In this document: one piece after another, positions 5,555 through 8,441 of the stretch
How the letters are laid out: each line of letters begins with the position of its first letter
How positions within the stretch are numbered: the first letter of the stretch is position 1
DNA from: WS-7 sp036505295
GTDB taxonomy: Bacteria; Eisenbacteria; RBG-16-71-46; SZUA-252
Assembly: GCA_036505295.1 (NCBI GenBank)
Contig: DASXTQ010000038.1
Coordinates: 1 to 8,441, forward strand
DNA: 8,441 nucleotides
Direction of reading: 5' to 3'
Position numbers and translations under genes: made by a program
The notes under the pieces: model-generated
Seen by the model: only the letters and a program-made list of their open reading frames with translations
Told to the model about the DNA's origin: nothing
Databases searched by the model: none

Positions 5555-6898
5555 ATGCGGGACTCTCGGATGAAGGAGGCGCGCGCGCTTCCCGCCACGA
5601 AGCGGAGCCAGGTGCTCCACGAGCGGGCGCTCGGATTGTTCCCCGGGGGCGTGAACTCCCCCGTGCGCGCCTTTCTCGCGGTCGGGGGCACCCCGCGGAT
5701 CATCGCGTCCGCCCGGGGCGCCTACCTCAAGGACGCCGACGGGAATGAGCTCCTGGATTACGTTCTCGGCTGGGGGCCGATGCTCCTGGGGCACGCGCAT
5801 CCTGCCGTGGTCCTGGCGGTCGAGCGGCAGCTTCGAGACGGCGCCCTGTTCGGCATGTCGACCCAGATCGAGATCGAGCTCGCCGAGCGGGTACGCCGGT
5901 TCTACCCTGCCGCCGAGCGCCTGCGCTTCGTCTCGACCGGAACCGAGGCGACGATGGCGGCGATCCGCGTCGCGCGCGCGGCGACCCGGCGAGACGGGTT
6001 CGTCAAGTTCGACGGCAACTATCATGGGCACGCGGACGCGTTCCTCATCCGGGGGGGCTCGGGACTTGCGACCTTCGGCGTGCGGGACTCGGCCGGCGTT
6101 CCCGCGTCGGTGGCCGCGGACACGCGGGTCGCCTCCTTCAACGACTTGGGATCCGTGGAAGCGGCGTTCGCCCGCGAGCCGGAGGGGATCGCCGCGATCA
6201 TCGTGGAGCCGGTCGTGGGAAACATGGGCGTGATCCCGCCCAAGACCGACTTTCTCCAGAGCTTGAGAAGCGTGTGTGACCGATACGGCGCCCTGCTCAT
6301 CTTCGACGAGGTGATGACGGGGTTCCGGGTCGCGCGCGGCGGGGCGGCGGAGCGGTACGGAGTCTCGCCCGACCTGGTCGCGCTGGGCAAGGTGATCGGC
6401 GGAGGGCTCCCCGTCGCCGCTTTCGGCGGGCGCGCCGACCTCATGAGGCTCGTCGCTCCGGAGGGCCCCGTCTATCAAGCGGGAACGTACTCGGGAAACC
6501 CGCTGGCGATGGCCGCCGGTGACGCGACGCTCGCCCAGCTCGAGAAGGATCCCGCGATCTTCCGCCGCGTCGAGGCGCGCACGACGCTTCTGGCCGCGGG
6601 GCTCCGCGAAATCCTGACCCGGAGGAAGGTCCGCGGCGTGGTGAACGCGATCGGATCGATGTGGACTATTTTCTTCGGCGTGAGCCAAGTCTCCTCGATC
6701 GAGGATGCCCGCCTCGCCTCTCGGGATGATTACGCGAGTTTTTTCCAATCCATGCTCGAGCGCGGGATTCTTCTTCCGCCGTCCGCCTGTGAGAGCGCGT
6801 TTCTCTCGGACGCGCACAGCGAGACGGAGCTGGATCGCACGCTCGAAGCGGCCGACGAGGCCATAGAAGGAATCGCATGCCACAAGGGCCGTCCCTAG
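5555..6898 (+). CDS. hemL: Glutamate-1-semialdehyde 2,1-aminomutase
   Basis: A 447-residue PLP-dependent class III aminotransferase that turns HemA's product, glutamate-1-semialdehyde, into 5-aminolevulinate. The N-terminal PGGVNSPVRAF (30-40) contains Arg38, expected to bind the substrate carboxylate. STGTEATMAAIRVAR (127-141) binds the PLP phosphate, and FDGNYHGHAD (152-161) is conserved. IFDEVMTGFR (249-258) gives Asp251 for the pyridine nitrogen. Lys279 in ALGKVIGGGLPVAAFGG is the PLP lysine, and GTYSGNPLAMAAG (310-322) gives Thr311. The C-terminal motif normally reading PSxFEAxFxSxAH is PPSACESAFLSDAH (408-421), keeping Glu413 but losing the flanking aromatic. The N-terminus is about ten residues longer than in typical homologs if ATG 5555 is used. 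Its last 22 bases overlap hemE. It is the one operon enzyme out of reaction order. Confidence 0.97.
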   Translation: MRDSRMKEARALPATKRSQVLHERALGLFPGGVNSPVRAFLAVGGTPRIIASARGAYLKDADGNELLDYVLGWGPMLLGHAHPAVVLAVERQLRDGALFGMSTQIEIELAERVRRFYPAAERLRFVSTGTEATMAAIRVARAATRRDGFVKFDGNYHGHADAFLIRGGSGLATFGVRDSAGVPASVAADTRVASFNDLGSVEAAFAREPEGIAAIIVEPVVGNMGVIPPKTDFLQSLRSVCDRYGALLIFDEVMTGFRVARGGAAERYGVSPDLVALGKVIGGGLPVAAFGGRADLMRLVAPEGPVYQAGTYSGNPLAMAAGDATLAQLEKDPAIFRRVEARTTLLAAGLREILTRRKVRGVVNAIGSMWTIFFGVSQVSSIEDARLASRDDYASFFQSMLERGILLPPSACESAFLSDAHSETELDRTLEAADEAIEGIACHKGRP

Positions 6899-7935
6899 CG
6901 CCGGCGTACTCGTTTCTGCGCGCCTGCAGGAGCGAGCCCATCTCGGAGACGCCGATCTGGATCATGCGTCAGGCCGGCCGGTACCTGCCGGAGTACCGCG
7001 CGATCCGCGAGAAGCACAGCTTCCTCGAGGTCTGCCGGACGCCCGAGCTGTGCGCGGAAGTGACCGCCCAGCCGATCGAGCGCTTCGGCTTCGACGCCGC
7101 GATTCTCTTCTCCGACATCTTGATTCCCCTCATCGCGATGGGCGTACCGATCGAGTTCGATCCCGGTCCGAAGATCGGCACCCGAATCGCGCGCCGAAGC
7201 GATATCGCGTCGCTCGAGTGGCGCGGCCCCTCTTCAGTGGCGCATATCCGTCCCGTCGTCAAGGCGGTGAAGGATCGCCTCCACGGGCGCGTTCCCCTGA
7301 TCGGTTTCGCCGGCGCTCCCTTCACGCTCGCTTCCTATCTCATCGACGGGAACGGGTCGAAGGACCTCATGCTCACGCGGAGCTTCCTCTCGCGCGATAC
7401 AGAAGGATTCGCCGAGCTGCTCGACCTGCTCGCGACCGCGACGATCGACTACCTGAAGGAGCAGATCGCGGCGGGCGTCGACGCGGTGATGCTCTTCGAC
7501 ACCCAGGCCGGCTGGCTCCCCCAGATCGAGTTCACCCGCTCCGCCGCGGCGCCCGCGGACCGCGTCCTCCGCGAGATGCCGAAGAGCACCCCCACGATCT
7601 ACTTCGCTCTGGCCTCCTCGAACGGGCAGCTCGACGCGATGCGGGCGATCCGCGCCGACGTGATCGGCCTGGACTACCGGGTTTCGTTGAGCCAGGCGCG
7701 GGCGATCCTGGGAGGCTCCCGGAGCGTCCAGGGGAACCTCGACCCCGCCGTCCTCCTGGGCCCCCCCGACCAGGTCGTGACGCGCGCCGAGGCGGTGTTG
7801 CGCGAAAACGGCGGACGCCCGGGGTTCATCTTCAACCTGGGTCACGGCATCTACCCCGACACGCCCGTCGAAAACGTGGAGCTGCTCGTGAGCACGGTGA
7901 AGCGCCATCGCAATCCGGCGCGGGGGGTTCTGTGA
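6877..7935 (+). CDS. hemE: Uroporphyrinogen decarboxylase
   Basis: The protein (352 residues) removes the four acetate carboxyls of uroporphyrinogen III to give coproporphyrinogen III. Both family signatures are intact: PIWIMRQAGRYLPEYR (26-41), with the carboxylate-binding arginines Arg31 and Arg35, and GFAGAPFTLASYLIDG (143-158), with Tyr154. The catalytic aspartate is Asp80 in ILFSDILIP, and the conserved histidine is His323 in NLGHGIYPDTPVENV near the C-terminus. No cofactor is expected. The protein should be a soluble TIM-barrel dimer of usual length. AGAAGGA (6865-6871) lies five bases before ATG 6877, inside hemL, and the two genes overlap by 22 bases. The stop overlaps the hemN GTG (GTGA). 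Making this product beside HemN commits the operon to heme rather than to corrinoids alone. Confidence 0.98.
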   Translation: MPQGPSLAPAYSFLRACRSEPISETPIWIMRQAGRYLPEYRAIREKHSFLEVCRTPELCAEVTAQPIERFGFDAAILFSDILIPLIAMGVPIEFDPGPKIGTRIARRSDIASLEWRGPSSVAHIRPVVKAVKDRLHGRVPLIGFAGAPFTLASYLIDGNGSKDLMLTRSFLSRDTEGFAELLDLLATATIDYLKEQIAAGVDAVMLFDTQAGWLPQIEFTRSAAAPADRVLREMPKSTPTIYFALASSNGQLDAMRAIRADVIGLDYRVSLSQARAILGGSRSVQGNLDPAVLLGPPDQVVTRAEAVLRENGGRPGFIFNLGHGIYPDTPVENVELLVSTVKRHRNPARGVL

Positions 7936-8441
7936 CCCCGCCGATCGCCTCGGTCACCGCGGACCTTCTCGCCAAGTACGACCGCGCCGGCCCGCGTTAC
8001 ACCTCGTATCCGACCGCGGTCGAGTTCCACGAGGGCTTCACCCCCGAGCGCTATCTCGAGAAGGTCGACCAGGCCGCCTCCCGCCCGGAGGAGCCTCTCT
8101 CGGCCTACGTCCACCTCCCCTTCTGCCGCGAACGATGCAGCTTCTGCGGCTGCAACGTGATCATCACGCAGAAACCGGGCGTTGCCGCGGACTACATTGC
8201 GGATTTGGAGCGCGAAGTGGCGCTGGTCGCGCGGAGGCTCGGGCAGCGCACCCGCCTCGTGCAGTACCACTGGGGCGGCGGAACCCCCACCTACCTTTCC
8301 CTCGAGGAGATCGAGCGCGTGTGGAGGGCCTTCGCCGACCGATTCACGTTCGAGCCGGGCGCCGAGATCGCGATCGAAGTCGATCCGCGCGTCACGACCC
8401 ACCGGCAGGCGGAGCTTCTCAAGCGTTTGGGCTTCAACCGG
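7932..8441 (+). CDS. hemN: Oxygen-independent coproporphyrinogen III oxidase (radical SAM), 5' part
   Basis: A 170-codon frame runs open to the right edge from GTG 7932; full HemN is about 450 residues, so roughly the first third is seen. DLLAKYDRAGPRYTSYPTAVEF (11-32) is the hallmark N-terminus of true HemN and is absent from the related heme chaperone HemW. The radical-SAM iron-sulfur site is Cys65, Cys69 and Cys72 in FCRERCSFCGC, with the HemN-typical fourth cysteine Cys74. Tyr59 precedes the motif as expected for a SAM contact. GGGTPTYLS (115-123) and EVDPR (149-153) are further SAM-binding segments. The product, protoporphyrinogen IX, is made without oxygen, so the cell can make heme anaerobically. 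The GTG overlaps the hemE TGA by four bases; only a run of G (7922-7927) can serve as ribosome site, implying coupling to hemE. Confidence 0.95.
   Translation, partial: MTPPIASVTADLLAKYDRAGPRYTSYPTAVEFHEGFTPERYLEKVDQAASRPEEPLSAYVHLPFCRERCSFCGCNVIITQKPGVAADYIADLEREVALVARRLGQRTRLVQYHWGGGTPTYLSLEEIERVWRAFADRFTFEPGAEIAIEVDPRVTTHRQAELLKRLGFNR

Larger units (their letters stand above)
746..8441 (+). other. Heme biosynthesis operon hemX-A-C-D-B-L-E-N
   Basis: Eight same-strand genes follow each other with these junctions: hemX/hemA 0 bases, hemA/hemC 23 overlap, hemC/hemD 4 overlap, hemD/hemB 4 overlap, hemB/hemL 10 gap, hemL/hemE 22 overlap, hemE/hemN 4 overlap. No internal terminator or room for a separate intergenic promoter is visible, so one transcript from the 659-745 region is the simplest model. 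It continues past the right edge. The set covers charged tRNA-Glu to coproporphyrinogen III and the start of its anaerobic oxidation. Confidence 0.9.

Noticed and set aside
5541..5578. A direct repeat of ATGAAGGAG (5541-5549 and 5570-5578) around the hemL start
   Set aside because: At nine bases it is too short for meaning beyond a shared start-codon and Shine-Dalgarno-like composition. The first ATG is out of frame with hemL.
5492..6883. A 463-codon open frame on the - strand opposite hemL
   Set aside because: It is the same kind of shadow frame: Arg/Asp/His-rich, with no recognisable domain, opposite an intact hemL.
7761..7767. A seven-C run in hemE as a phase-variable or frameshift site
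   Set aside because: The reading frame is intact through it, the run is short, and such runs are expected by chance in GC-rich coding DNA.

Overview
This window is a single, densely packed, rightward-running heme (tetrapyrrole) biosynthesis operon, preceded by two unrelated or loosely related genes. The DNA is strongly GC-rich, roughly two-thirds G+C by eye, with GC-ending codons in all the genes. There are no RNA genes, CRISPR arrays, insertion sequences or other mobile elements. All real genes lie on the + strand. The organism makes 5-aminolevulinate by the C5 route (glutamyl-tRNA reductase plus glutamate-1-semialdehyde aminotransferase), so it is not an alphaproteobacterium of the ALA-synthase type. 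A HemX/CcsA-like membrane protein next to hemA, followed by hemC-hemD-hemB, recalls the layout in Firmicutes and in some deltaproteobacterial lineages. High GC and divergent motif details would also fit a GC-rich environmental phylum. I cannot place it further from sequence alone.

Layout. Positions 3-161 are the last 52 codons of a gene that enters from the left; the end faintly resembles the C-terminal domain of DipZ-type thioredoxins. Positions 170-658 encode a DinB/YfiT-type metal-binding four-helix protein whose Shine-Dalgarno overlaps the preceding stop. An 87-base gap (659-745) holds a good sigma70-like promoter candidate (684-712) and a small hairpin (719-735) that displays the only Shine-Dalgarno of the next gene. 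From 746 the operon runs without a real gap: hemX/ccsA-like (746-1567), hemA (1568-2896), hemC (2874-3794), hemD (3791-4564), hemB (4561-5544, GTG start), hemL (5555-6898), hemE (6877-7935) and hemN (7932 to the window edge, GTG start, incomplete).

Together the operon covers glutamyl-tRNA to coproporphyrinogen III, plus the start of the oxygen-independent oxidase that makes protoporphyrinogen IX: HemA and HemL make ALA, HemB makes porphobilinogen, HemC and HemD make uroporphyrinogen III, HemE makes coproporphyrinogen III, and HemN oxidises it. Apart from hemL, gene order follows reaction order. Genes for the last steps (protoporphyrinogen oxidase, ferrochelatase) may lie to the right of the window. 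Nearly every junction is an overlap or a direct stop/start contact, so strong translational coupling is expected.

I did not find evidence of an undescribed system. The points worth a second look are regulatory (5' hairpin, early palindrome, a Shine-Dalgarno-less hemA, a GC hairpin just after the hemA stop) and a few substitutions in otherwise conserved enzyme motifs.
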